64,000 nucleotides of DNA, from assembly GCF_000381125.1 (NCBI RefSeq), contig NZ_KB905933.1, forward strand, positions 62,001 to 126,000, in the 5' to 3' direction. Every line of letters begins with the position of its first letter. The stretch's first letter is position 1. A model generated the notes under the pieces. It did no database searches. It was given only the letters and a program-made list of their open reading frames with translations, and was not told the origin of the DNA. This document shows, one piece after another, positions 53,572-62,867 of the stretch. The position numbers and the translations under genes were made by a program. This DNA is from Caldimonas manganoxidans ATCC BAA-369. Its GTDB lineage: Bacteria; Pseudomonadota; Gammaproteobacteria; Burkholderiales; Burkholderiaceae_C.

Positions 53572-54875
53572 ACGTCTTCTACAACTTGACGATCGCTCAA
53601 TATTGGGGGCTGTTGCTGGCGCTGTGCGTCTTGTCGCTGATCATTCTGGCGCTGTTGGCCGTTCTGCGCCATGAATCCCGCCATATCCGGGGTCCTGGTC
53701 ACTGGCTGGCTGCGGTGGCCCTGATGATGGTGGGCACGGGCTTGGCCGGAGTGGCCGTGGCCCAGGCGCAAGGGGTGTGGGTGTGGATGTATGCCCCGGC
53801 CTCGGCGATTCAATTGCTGGGCATCGGACTGTTCGGGGAGGGACTGAGGCGACATCAAGGGTTGCCTTCACGCGCCGCGACCGTGGTGATGCTGTCGGTG
53901 TTGGCCATGCTGGTGTTGCTGGGCCTGATGGCTTCAGGCCGACAGTATGGGGCCGTCTCGAGCATGTCGTTGTTCGCGGGGCTTGCGTGGGCGCGATTCG
54001 TTTGGTTGTCGGTGCGCTTTCGGCGGCCAGGCTACGGAGCGATCCGCTTCGGGCTGGTGGCCAGTGGCCTGTTCCTGTTGCTGGGATGGACGGTGCGCGG
54101 CGTCGTGTTGCTGCACGCCGGGCCGACGGCCTGGCGAGAACTCATCAGTCTGGCCAACATCGGGTTGATTTTTTTCTCCTTCATCGGCGCGGGCATGTTG
54201 GGGTTGCTGCTGGTGTTGCTCATCAACTTCCGGCTGGCCGAGCGCTTGCGGTCCATGGCCTTGCGTGACGCACTGACCGGAGCGCTCAACCGTCGCGGCT
54301 TCGAAGAGCGTGCGGCCCGCCTGGTGGCCTTGTCGGCGCAGATGGGCCAGTCAGTGACCGTGCTGATGCTGGACATCGATCATTTCAAACGGGTCAATGA
54401 CGAGCACGGGCATGCCGTGGGCGACCTCGTGCTCAAGGCCTTGGCGCAGCTGGTGCACCGGGCCAAGCGCGAGACCGATCTGTTCGCTCGCTTGGGGGGC
54501 GAGGAATTCTGTCTCGTCCTGCCCGGCACCGATGTGCCCGGCGCCCGAGTCTTCGCCGAGCGACTGCGCCATAGTTTCGAAGTGTTGGAAATCGACACCG
54601 GCAGCCGCTTCCTGCGCTGCACGATGAGCATCGGCGTGGCCTATGCGTCGGCTGCCATGCTGCAATCCAAGCGAGTCGATCTGGTGGACCTGCTGCACCA
54701 GGCCGACGAAGCGCTGTACGAAGCCAAGCGAGCCGGCCGTAACCGTCTGCGCTTCTACGCTTCGCCCGAAGTCGTCTCCAGCCGGCTGGACTCACGCCTG
54801 TTCGCCACGACCGGCCTGTCCTCGGGCTTTGGCCCGTCGAGCCTGGTGTGGGGGGATTCCTCGGGCGTGCAGTGA
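53568..54875 (+). CDS. Membrane diguanylate cyclase (GGDEF), second copy
   Basis: The product is 435 aa with the same layout as its neighbour: six or seven helices to about residue 225, then a GGDEF domain with RDALTGALNRRGFEERAARL, MLDIDHFKRVNDEHGHAVGD and RLGGEEFCLVLPG. The last 50 residues after NRLRFYASPE are an extra Ser/Gly-rich tail. RxxD inhibition is again not evident. The shared topology and the 4-bp overlap suggest an old tandem duplication that has diverged, giving two cyclases made together. Confidence 0.93.
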   Translation: MNVFYNLTIAQYWGLLLALCVLSLIILALLAVLRHESRHIRGPGHWLAAVALMMVGTGLAGVAVAQAQGVWVWMYAPASAIQLLGIGLFGEGLRRHQGLPSRAATVVMLSVLAMLVLLGLMASGRQYGAVSSMSLFAGLAWARFVWLSVRFRRPGYGAIRFGLVASGLFLLLGWTVRGVVLLHAGPTAWRELISLANIGLIFFSFIGAGMLGLLLVLLINFRLAERLRSMALRDALTGALNRRGFEERAARLVALSAQMGQSVTVLMLDIDHFKRVNDEHGHAVGDLVLKALAQLVHRAKRETDLFARLGGEEFCLVLPGTDVPGARVFAERLRHSFEVLEIDTGSRFLRCTMSIGVAYASAAMLQSKRVDLVDLLHQADEALYEAKRAGRNRLRFYASPEVVSSRLDSRLFATTGLSSGFGPSSLVWGDSSGVQ

Positions 54876-55009
54876 ATTCGTGCTGCGGCCGTCGGCCTTG
54901 CCAACGGCTGGACCATCTCGCCAGGCAGGGCCGGCCAGCCTTCGGTGGGCGGATCCCGGCGCAGCGGTGCATCCACTGAACTTTGTCGCGGCGGTTGACT
55001 CTGCTTGGC

Positions 55010-55747
55010 ATGTTCCGTGGCCTCTTGCTCCTGCGAATCGCCCTGGCGGCCCTGCTGCTCCACAGCCTCAGCGGCGTGGCGTCCGAACTGAGCCCCTGGG
55101 CCGGCGCATCTGGGGCCGCGCCGGCTCCTCCTTGGCATTTCGTGGGTCTGCCAGGACAGACCTTGCCTCGCACCCGTTACAGCCTCGTCGAGATGGATGG
55201 GGTGTCCAGCCTGCGCATCGAGGCCCCGGCGTCTTATGGCAATTTGGTGCATCCAGTCAAGAGCCGGCCGGGCCATTTGAGCTGGTCCTGGCGTGTGGCA
55301 CGCTTTGCCGAACATACCGACTTGCGCACCAAGGCAGGTGACGATACCTCGGTGAAGGTCTGTGCCTTGTTCGATCATGCGCTGGAACGCGTCCCCTTCT
55401 TCGAGCGGCAGTTGTTGCGCATGGCCCGCGCGCGCAGCGGCAGCGACTTGCCCGCTGCCACGCTGTGCTATGTTTGGGATACCGATCTGGCCGCTGGCAC
55501 GGTGATCGACAATGCCTACAGTCGCCGCGTGCGCTACCTCGTGCTGCGCAGCGGTGAAGCTGCTCCTACGCCTTGGCGTCGCGAGTCGCGCGACCTGGCG
55601 GCCGACTTCCTGCGCGCCTTCCACGACGAGGCCACCGACGTGCCGCGCCTGCTTGCCATCGCCGTAGGGGCCGATACCGACAATACGGGCAGCCAGGCGC
55701 TCGCCTTCGTGCGAGACCTGCAGCACCGCCCGGGAGGATCCGAATGA
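55010..55747 (+). CDS. DUF3047 exported protein
   Basis: The product is 245 aa. The signal peptide is FRGLLLLRIALAALLLHSLS, cleaved near VASELS. The mature part matches DUF3047 by pattern: WHFVGLPGQTLPRTRYSLVE, a middle LSWSWRV, TLCYVWDTDLAAGTVIDNAY and, near the end, VPRLLAIAVGADTDNTGSQA. The family is periplasmic and of unknown function. The ATG at 55010 is preferred to a TTG at 54983 because it directly starts the signal peptide. The flavoprotein gene overlaps its stop by 4 bp. Confidence 0.85.
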   Translation: MFRGLLLLRIALAALLLHSLSGVASELSPWAGASGAAPAPPWHFVGLPGQTLPRTRYSLVEMDGVSSLRIEAPASYGNLVHPVKSRPGHLSWSWRVARFAEHTDLRTKAGDDTSVKVCALFDHALERVPFFERQLLRMARARSGSDLPAATLCYVWDTDLAAGTVIDNAYSRRVRYLVLRSGEAAPTPWRRESRDLAADFLRAFHDEATDVPRLLAIAVGADTDNTGSQALAFVRDLQHRPGGSE

Positions 55748-56868
55748 AACAACTCGTGCTGGCCGGTGGAGGCCATGCCCATGTCCAGGTTTTGGCTGCT
55801 TTTGCACAACAGGTCTTGCCCGGGGTCGAGGTGACGCTGGTCACCCCACAGCCCGTGCAGTGGTATTCCGGCATGGTGCCTGGCGTCATTGCGGGCCGCT
55901 ATAGCGCGCATGAGGCACAAATCGACCTGGCCGCGCTGGCCCGCCGTGCCGGCGCACGTGTGGTGCTCGATGCCGTGGTCGGGGTGCGGCCCGATGCCCG
56001 CCAGCTGCGCTTGGCCAGCGGTGGCGAGCTGGCTTATGACGCGCTCAGCCTCGATACGGGCGGAGAACTCTCTCGCGACGTGATCGACGGGGCTCGCGAA
56101 CATGCCCTGTTCGTACGCCCGCTGCATGCCTTCATGCACCTTTGGCCGCGTTTGCAATCCCTCGCGGCGCGCCAGCCCGGGCTGCAAGTGGTGGTCATCG
56201 GTGGCGGGGCGGCAGGCTTCGAACTGGCCGTGGCCATGCGTCACGCGCTGGTCGCCCAGGCGCGCGTCACCCTCGTGGCCGGCAACGCCGGATTGCTGCC
56301 GCGATTTCCGCGTGGGCTGCGCCATCGCGCCCTGGCAGTGCTCAAGTCGCGTGGCATCACCGTCATCGCCGACGACGCGGTCGAGATCGAGCCCGGACAG
56401 CTGCGCCTGTCCGGTGGCAGTCGCCTGCCTTGTGATGCGCCGGTCGTGGCCTTGGGCGTGCAGCCTCCGGCTTGGCTCGCTCACAGCGGCCTGCGCTTGG
56501 CCGCCGATGGCTTCATCGCCACGACCGCCAGCTTGCAATCCGTCTCCCACCCTGAGGTGTTCGCGGTGGGCGACGTGTCCTGCCGTATCGACGCTCCCCA
56601 TCCCCGCAGCGGTGTCTATGCCGTGCGCGCAGGCCCGGTCCTCGCTGCCAACCTGCGCGCCTGGGCGGCCGGGCGACCTTACGCGATGTATCGTCCGCAA
56701 CGGCGGGCCTTGGCGCTGCTGTCTTGCGCCGATGGCACTGCGCTGGCCAGCTGGGGCCCCCTGTCGGCTCGTGGGGCCTGGGTGTGGCGCTGGAAGGATC
56801 GCATCGACCGCGCCTTCGTCCAGGCCTATCGCGACAGCGAGCCACTCGTCTCCCTGTCCCTGCGCTGA
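55744..56868 (+). CDS. NADH-dehydrogenase-like flavoprotein of the SelD-associated type
   Basis: This 374-aa flavoprotein starts LVLAGGGHAHVQVLAAFAQQ, with the pocket segment QPVQWYSGMVPGVIAG and the NAD-binding VVVIGGGAAGFELAVAMRHA. The last FAD motif is EVFAVGDVSCRIDAPHPRSG. The GGGHAHVxVL and YSGMxPG signatures are those of the NDH-2-like domain that in many organisms is fused to the N-terminus of SelD. Here it is a separate gene, 17 kb from selD. It is translationally coupled to the DUF3047 gene. The substrate is unknown; a role in selenide or quinone redox chemistry is inferred only from the family. Confidence 0.85.
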   Translation: MKQLVLAGGGHAHVQVLAAFAQQVLPGVEVTLVTPQPVQWYSGMVPGVIAGRYSAHEAQIDLAALARRAGARVVLDAVVGVRPDARQLRLASGGELAYDALSLDTGGELSRDVIDGAREHALFVRPLHAFMHLWPRLQSLAARQPGLQVVVIGGGAAGFELAVAMRHALVAQARVTLVAGNAGLLPRFPRGLRHRALAVLKSRGITVIADDAVEIEPGQLRLSGGSRLPCDAPVVALGVQPPAWLAHSGLRLAADGFIATTASLQSVSHPEVFAVGDVSCRIDAPHPRSGVYAVRAGPVLAANLRAWAAGRPYAMYRPQRRALALLSCADGTALASWGPLSARGAWVWRWKDRIDRAFVQAYRDSEPLVSLSLR

Positions 56869-57314
56869 CAGTGCGCCCTTCCCAGCACGCCTGCAGCCAT
56901 GAGAGCCGCTGCCGTTTGCAAGCAGCGCCGCGACGCCTGTTTGCCACCAACCCCTGCCAGATGTAAGCGCTGGTCGTTCCTCTCGATCGGGGGGACCGAA
57001 GGGGGACGAGGAGCCATACTTCGCGCCCATACAGGCAAGAGCCGGCAAAAGACCCCCCTTCAGGGAGGAGGCGCGAGATGACCGACGGCTCCGATCTGGG
57101 CCCACTCGTGCGTGCGGCGGCTGACCCTGAGCCACACGAACGGCTGCTGCGGCGGCACTGGCCGCCGAGCCTGCAGCGCTTGCGGACCGAGCTTACGGGC
57201 TTCTCGGTGCGGCCGGGGCTGCGCACCGCCCGTCTCGACGAGGCTGGACGGCGCCAGATGGCTGCCGAGCCCTCCTCCCAAGCACCAACAAGCAACCAGC
57301 CTTGCACCCATGAG
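56869..57314. other. Low-coding region between the flavoprotein gene and the IS remnant
   Basis: These 446 bp hold only the first part of one possible short gene (57078 onward). GGGGGACC at 56992-56999 and GGGGGACG at 57002-57009 are short purine runs. CCCCCC at 57051-57056 faces the GGGGGG run at 56990-56995 and could pair with it. I see no terminator with a T-tract after the flavoprotein gene. Confidence 0.5.
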
Positions 57315-57398
57315 TGTCGGGTTCCGGATGATTCCCAACCTGTTTTGAGAACAGATGCGGATGGGAGCGGCGCCATGGCTTCATGGCCTGAAGGGTGA
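57078..57398 (+). pseudogene. Possible gene truncated by the IS481-like element
   Basis: A 106-codon frame starts MTDGSDLGPLVRAAADPEPH behind a strong GGAGG at 57065-57069. The first 79 or so residues, rich in Arg and Leu, are outside the mobile element. From 57315 the frame reads into its terminal repeat and ends at 57398 in element sequence. The upstream part was therefore probably the start of a longer gene that lost its 3-prime end. I do not recognise the family. Confidence 0.45.
57315..57333 (+). repeat. Left terminal inverted repeat of the IS481-like element
   Basis: TGTCGGGTTCCGGATGATT. Its reverse complement matches 57904-57922 with one mismatch. Confidence 0.85.
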
Positions 57399-57903
57399 GG
57401 TGTGGCAGAGCCTTCTGGGGCAGGTGCTCGTTGCGCAGCCACACGTAGCGGTGCAGCGGGGTGGCCAGGTTCTGGGCGCTGTTGAAGGGGTGCGCGCGCA
57501 GCACCTGCTCAAGCCGCTCGTTGAATCGCTCGACCATGCCGTGGGTCTGCGGGCGCCTAGGCCGGGTCCAGCGATGCTCGATGCCCACGGCTTCACACAG
57601 GGCGTCCAACGCATGCTGCCCCCTTGGCTTTGGAGCCGAAGGGGCGGTCGGTGAGCTCACGGCCGTTGTCGGTGAGCAGGGTGTGGATCTCGAACCGCGC
57701 GGCCTCGTGCAGCGTGTGGAGGAAGGCTTTGGCCGCCGCCGTCTTGTGGCTCTTGATGGCGATGAACACCCAGCGGGTGGCCCGGTCGATGGCCACGAAC
57801 ACGTCGCGCCAGGCCGGCTCGTCGGCCTTGAAGGGCTGGGGCGAGCGCGCAGGGACCTGCGGGGCCGGCAGGCGCGAATAGCCTCGTCGATCGTGCAGCA
57901 ACC
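57334..57903 (-). pseudogene. IS481-family transposase remnant, frameshifted and missing its N-terminus
   Basis: The minus strand encodes the rve-type catalytic core. FVAIDRATRWVFIAIKSHKT and LLTDNGRELTDRPFG are in one frame; QHALDALCEAVGIEHRWTRP, then RPQTHGMVERFNERLEQVLR (catalytic Glu) and RYVWLRNEHLPQKAL, are in another. The frame changes at a run of five C at 57619-57623, where removing one base restores the usual KAKGQHALDALC order. The N-terminal HTH part (about 150 codons) is absent. The region around the first catalytic Asp, near 57885, also looks disrupted. It cannot make an active transposase. Confidence 0.85.
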
Positions 57904-57922
57904 AATCATCCGGGACCCGACA
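57904..57922 (-). repeat. Right terminal inverted repeat of the IS481-like element
   Basis: On the minus strand this reads TGTCGGGTCCCGGATGATT, one difference (T to C) from the left repeat. Confidence 0.85.
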
Positions 57923-57948
57923 GGCGGTTTGAGAGGAAGGTTTGGGTA

Positions 57949-58791
57949 TCAGCCAGCGAAGGGGGGCGGCGAGCAGGGGGGTGGGGCGCCGACGATCGAA
58001 GTGGCTTGAAGCAGCTCGGCGGCCACGGCCACGGCGATCACTTCGGGAGACTTGCCTTCGATGCCGGGCACGCCAATGGGGCAGCGCATGCGGGCAAGGG
58101 CTTGCGGCGCGATGCCTCGTTGAATGAGACGGTGTTCGAAGCGGCTGCGCTTGGTTTTCGAGCCAATCAAACCGAAGTAGCGGAAGTCGCCGCGACGCAG
58201 AATGGCTTCGGTGATGCGCAGGTCCAGGTCGTGCTGGTGGGTCATCACCAGGAAGCAGGCGTTGGCAGGTGCGCGCGCGACTTCGGCTTCGACGCTGTCG
58301 ACGCACAGGCGCTCGATGCGTGCGGCCGTCGAGAGGGGGATGTCCGGAGGAAAGGCGTCTTCGCGCTCGTCGATCCATTGCACCTGACAGGGCAAGGTTT
58401 CCAACACGCGCACCAAGGCCCGGCCGACATGGCCCGCGCCGTAGAGCTGCAACACGAAACGCGGTGGAGTCTCGGGCCATTGTCTCCAGGCCGCCTCGTC
58501 CAGCGGGGCGATGCGCAGCTCGACCACTCCGCCGCAGCATTGGCCCAATCGTGGCCCAAGCGGAAAGCGTTGTGTGAACGCGGTCCATCCGGGGTGGGCC
58601 AGGGCCTCGCGCGCCAGACGGATGGCTTCGAATTCGAGATGCCCGCCGCCGATGGTGCCGGCCACCTCGCAGGCGCTGACCAACATGCGCGTGCCGGCTT
58701 CACGCGGGGCCGAGCCCTGGGTGTGCTCGACGCTGACCACCGCGGCGGCTTGTCCGCGGTCGAGCCAGGTGCGGGCCAATTCGCGCAACAT
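57949..58791 (-). CDS. xdhC: Xanthine dehydrogenase accessory protein XdhC
   Basis: The product is 280 aa. The N-terminal XdhC/CoxI motif is VVSVEHTQGSAPREAGTRML, with IGGGHLEFEAIRLAREAL and LGQCCGGVVELRI (the conserved CCGG). The C-terminal Rossmann-like domain has LQLYGAGHVGRALVRVLETL and FGLIGSKTKRSRFEHRL. It inserts the sulfurated molybdenum cofactor into XdhB. The stop of xdhB overlaps its start (TGATG). The C-terminal tail after AAELLQATS is short and Pro-rich, and the IS element lies 26 bp beyond the stop, so the natural 3-prime end may have been altered. Confidence 0.92.
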   Translation of the reverse strand: MLRELARTWLDRGQAAAVVSVEHTQGSAPREAGTRMLVSACEVAGTIGGGHLEFEAIRLAREALAHPGWTAFTQRFPLGPRLGQCCGGVVELRIAPLDEAAWRQWPETPPRFVLQLYGAGHVGRALVRVLETLPCQVQWIDEREDAFPPDIPLSTAARIERLCVDSVEAEVARAPANACFLVMTHQHDLDLRITEAILRRGDFRYFGLIGSKTKRSRFEHRLIQRGIAPQALARMRCPIGVPGIEGKSPEVIAVAVAAELLQATSIVGAPPPCSPPPFAG

Positions 58792-61220
58792 CAGCCGGCC
58801 TGCTGCACGGCCTGAATGGCCGCCAGGATGGCCTCGGGCGTGGCCGGCGCGCGCAGCGGGGGATCGATGCGGTGGCCGCCCACGGCCGAGATGGCGTCGC
58901 GGATCGCGAAAAACACCGAAAAGGCCAAAAGCAAGGGAGGCTCTCCCACCGCTTTGGAACGGTGGATGCTGTCTTCTCGGTTGTGCGCGTCGTACAGATG
59001 CACGTTGAACACCGGCGGCACGTCGTTGGCAGTGGGGATTTTGTAGGTGCTGGGCGCATGGGTCATCAGGCGGCCACTGCGAGGATCCCACCACAACTCT
59101 TCGCTGGTGAGCCAGCCCATGCCCTGGATGAACGCGCCTTCGACCTGCCCCAGATCGATGGCCGGGTTCAAGGAACGGCCCACGTCGTGCAGGATATCGG
59201 CGCGCAAGGTGCGAGCTTCGCCAGTGAGTGTGTCCACGATCACTTCCGACACCGCCGCGCCGTAGGCGAAATAGTAGAAGGGCCGGCCTTGCAGGGTCTG
59301 CGGATCCCAATGGATCTTGGGTGTGGCGTAGAAGCCATCGCTCCACAACTGGACGCGGGCCAGGTAGGCTTGCCAGACGAGTTCGGGGAAGGTCAGGCGG
59401 TGGCCTGCGACATGCACCATGTCGTTGGCGAAGTGCACCTCCTGAGGGGCGCCGCCGAATCGGCTGGCGGCAAACGCGGCGAGACGATCACGGATCTGAC
59501 GCGCGGCGTGTTGCGCGGCCTTGCCGTTGAGGTCGCTGCCGGTCGAGGCCGCAGTGGCCGAGGTGTTGGCGACTTTGTCGGTATCGGTGGCGCTGCAGCG
59601 CACGCGCTCGAAGTTGACCCCCAGCTCGTGCGCCACCACCTGGGCCACTTTGGTGTGCAGGCCCTGGCCCATTTCGGTGCCGCCGTGGTTGACCAGGATC
59701 GATCCGTCGTTGTAGACGTGCACCAAGGCGCCGGCTTGGTTGAAGTGCGGCACGTTGAACGAGATGCCGAACTTCACCGGTGTCAGCGCCAGCCCTTTTT
59801 TCAGCACCGGGCTGGCGGCGTTGAAAGCCTGCACCGCTTCGCGCCGGGCGCGGTAGTCGGCGCTGCGTTCCAGCGCGTCCACCAGCTCGTGAAGAATGTT
59901 GTCCTCCACCGGCTGGCCATAGGGAGTCGTCTGTCCCTGGCGAGCATAGAAATTGAGCTTCCGCACGTCCAGCGGGTCACGGCCGAGCTTGCGGGCGATG
60001 GAGTCGAGGATCCATTCGATGGCAATGGCGCCTTGCGGTCCGCCGAAGCCGCGGAACGCGGTGTTGCTCTGCGTGTTGGTTTTGGCGCAATAGCCATGGA
60101 TGGCCACCTCGGGCAGCCAGTACGCGTTGTCGAAATGGCACAAGGCACGGGTCATCACTGGACCGGAGAGGTCGGCCGAAAAACCTGCGCGTGAGACCAT
60201 GTCGATTTCGACGCCCAACAAGCGCCCTTCGTCGTCGTAGGCCGCTTCGTATTCGTAGTGGAAGCAGTGGCGTCGGCCCGTGATCAGGAAATCGTCGTCA
60301 CGGTCCACGCGCAGCTTGACCGGTCGGCGCAGGGCGCGCGCGGCGATGGCGGCCACACAGGCGAACAGGGCGGACTGTGATTCTTTGCCGCCGAAGCCTC
60401 CGCCCATGCGCCGGCATTCCACTCGCACATGATGGGCTTGCAAGCCCAGGGCATGCGCCACCACATGCTGCATCTCGGTCGGGTGCTGAGTGGAACACTG
60501 CACCAGCATCCCCTCGTCTTCGAGCGGGCGGGCATAGGCGATTTGGCCTTCCAAGTAGAACTGTTCCTGGCCGCCCACCTCGAACGTGCCTTGCAGCTTG
60601 TGCGGCGCCGTCGACAGCACACGCTGCACAGCCCCTGGCGCACTTTCTCGTCGCATGTGCATGGGTGGCAGCACGTACTGGCCGGCCGCGTGCGCGGCTT
60701 CGGGGGTGAGCAGGGCGGGCAGCTCTTCATAGGCCACCACTTCGGGTTGCTGCGCCAGGGCAGCAGCGCGTCGAGCGACTTGGACCGAGGTGGCCACCAC
60801 CGCAAATACCGGTTGGCCCACATAGTGCACCAGGCCATCGGCCAGAATGGGGTCGTCTCCCTTCACGATGGGCGCCACATCGTTGGTGCCTGGAATGTCC
60901 CGTGCGGTGAAGACCGCCACCACGCCTGGCATGGACCGTACAGGCTCGAGGTTCAGCGCCGTGATGCGTGCGTGTGGCACACGGGACAGGCCCAGCGCTG
61001 CATACAGCGTGCCAGAGACCTCGGGAATGTCGTCGGTGTACGTGGCTTCTCCAGTGACGTGCAGGTGGGCCGATTCATGGGGCCGGCTCACGCCCACGCG
61101 CTGGCCGGCGCGCAGGCGTTGCGCCTCGCCATCGGCATCGATGCGGATCGCCCGCGGCGCCGGGTCGATCAGAGCAGGCTCGCAGGGGGTCAGGTCGGTT
61201 GGGTCGGCGCGCTGGTTCAT
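58791..61220 (-). CDS. xdhB: Xanthine dehydrogenase, molybdopterin-binding subunit
   Basis: The product is 809 aa, the large subunit that hydroxylates hypoxanthine and xanthine. Motifs are HLHVTGEATYTDDIPEVSGT at the start, GQEQFYLEGQIAYA, RRMGGGFGGKESQS (cofactor-binding), NTAFRGFGGPQGAIAIEWIL (substrate Arg), GTEMGQGLHTKVAQVVAHEL and the catalytic glutamate in SKAVGEPPLLLAFSVF. The ATG at 61220 follows GAGGA on the minus strand, and a start 18 bp earlier lacks such a site. It lies 10 bp after xdhA and overlaps xdhC by 1 bp. Confidence 0.96.
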   Translation of the reverse strand: MNQRADPTDLTPCEPALIDPAPRAIRIDADGEAQRLRAGQRVGVSRPHESAHLHVTGEATYTDDIPEVSGTLYAALGLSRVPHARITALNLEPVRSMPGVVAVFTARDIPGTNDVAPIVKGDDPILADGLVHYVGQPVFAVVATSVQVARRAAALAQQPEVVAYEELPALLTPEAAHAAGQYVLPPMHMRRESAPGAVQRVLSTAPHKLQGTFEVGGQEQFYLEGQIAYARPLEDEGMLVQCSTQHPTEMQHVVAHALGLQAHHVRVECRRMGGGFGGKESQSALFACVAAIAARALRRPVKLRVDRDDDFLITGRRHCFHYEYEAAYDDEGRLLGVEIDMVSRAGFSADLSGPVMTRALCHFDNAYWLPEVAIHGYCAKTNTQSNTAFRGFGGPQGAIAIEWILDSIARKLGRDPLDVRKLNFYARQGQTTPYGQPVEDNILHELVDALERSADYRARREAVQAFNAASPVLKKGLALTPVKFGISFNVPHFNQAGALVHVYNDGSILVNHGGTEMGQGLHTKVAQVVAHELGVNFERVRCSATDTDKVANTSATAASTGSDLNGKAAQHAARQIRDRLAAFAASRFGGAPQEVHFANDMVHVAGHRLTFPELVWQAYLARVQLWSDGFYATPKIHWDPQTLQGRPFYYFAYGAAVSEVIVDTLTGEARTLRADILHDVGRSLNPAIDLGQVEGAFIQGMGWLTSEELWWDPRSGRLMTHAPSTYKIPTANDVPPVFNVHLYDAHNREDSIHRSKAVGEPPLLLAFSVFFAIRDAISAVGGHRIDPPLRAPATPEAILAAIQAVQQAG

Positions 61221-61230
61221 GGCGAGTTCC

Positions 61231-62775
<1,545 letters not shown>

Positions 62776-62823
62776 GGGGTACGGGCCAAGCCGCTGCTGC
62801 GGCGCCGGCCAACGAAGGGCGAA

Positions 62824-62836
62824 TACCGCAACGGTA
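62824..62836. promoter_or_regulatory. T-N11-A dyad, candidate LysR operator between xdhA and its regulator
   Basis: TACCGCAACGGTA is a perfect 5-3-5 dyad (TACCG/CGGTA) that begins with T and ends with A 12 bp later, the LysR-box form. It lies in the 92-bp divergent region, 32 bp before the regulator ATG and about 50 bp before xdhA. Confidence 0.55.
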
Positions 62837-62867
62837 ACGCCAAGGGGGGCTTGGTGTATACGAGAAT

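Larger units (their letters stand above)
57315..57922 (-). mobile_element. Decayed IS481-family insertion sequence, about 608 bp
   Basis: The element is bounded by 19-bp terminal inverted repeats that match at 18 of 19 positions. Between them is only the C-terminal catalytic half of an IS481-type transposase with a frameshift. A complete IS481 element is about 1 kb, so several hundred bp are missing next to the right-hand repeat. No target-site duplication is evident: TGAG precedes the left end and GGCG follows the right end. It lies 26 bp past the xdhC stop. Confidence 0.8.
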
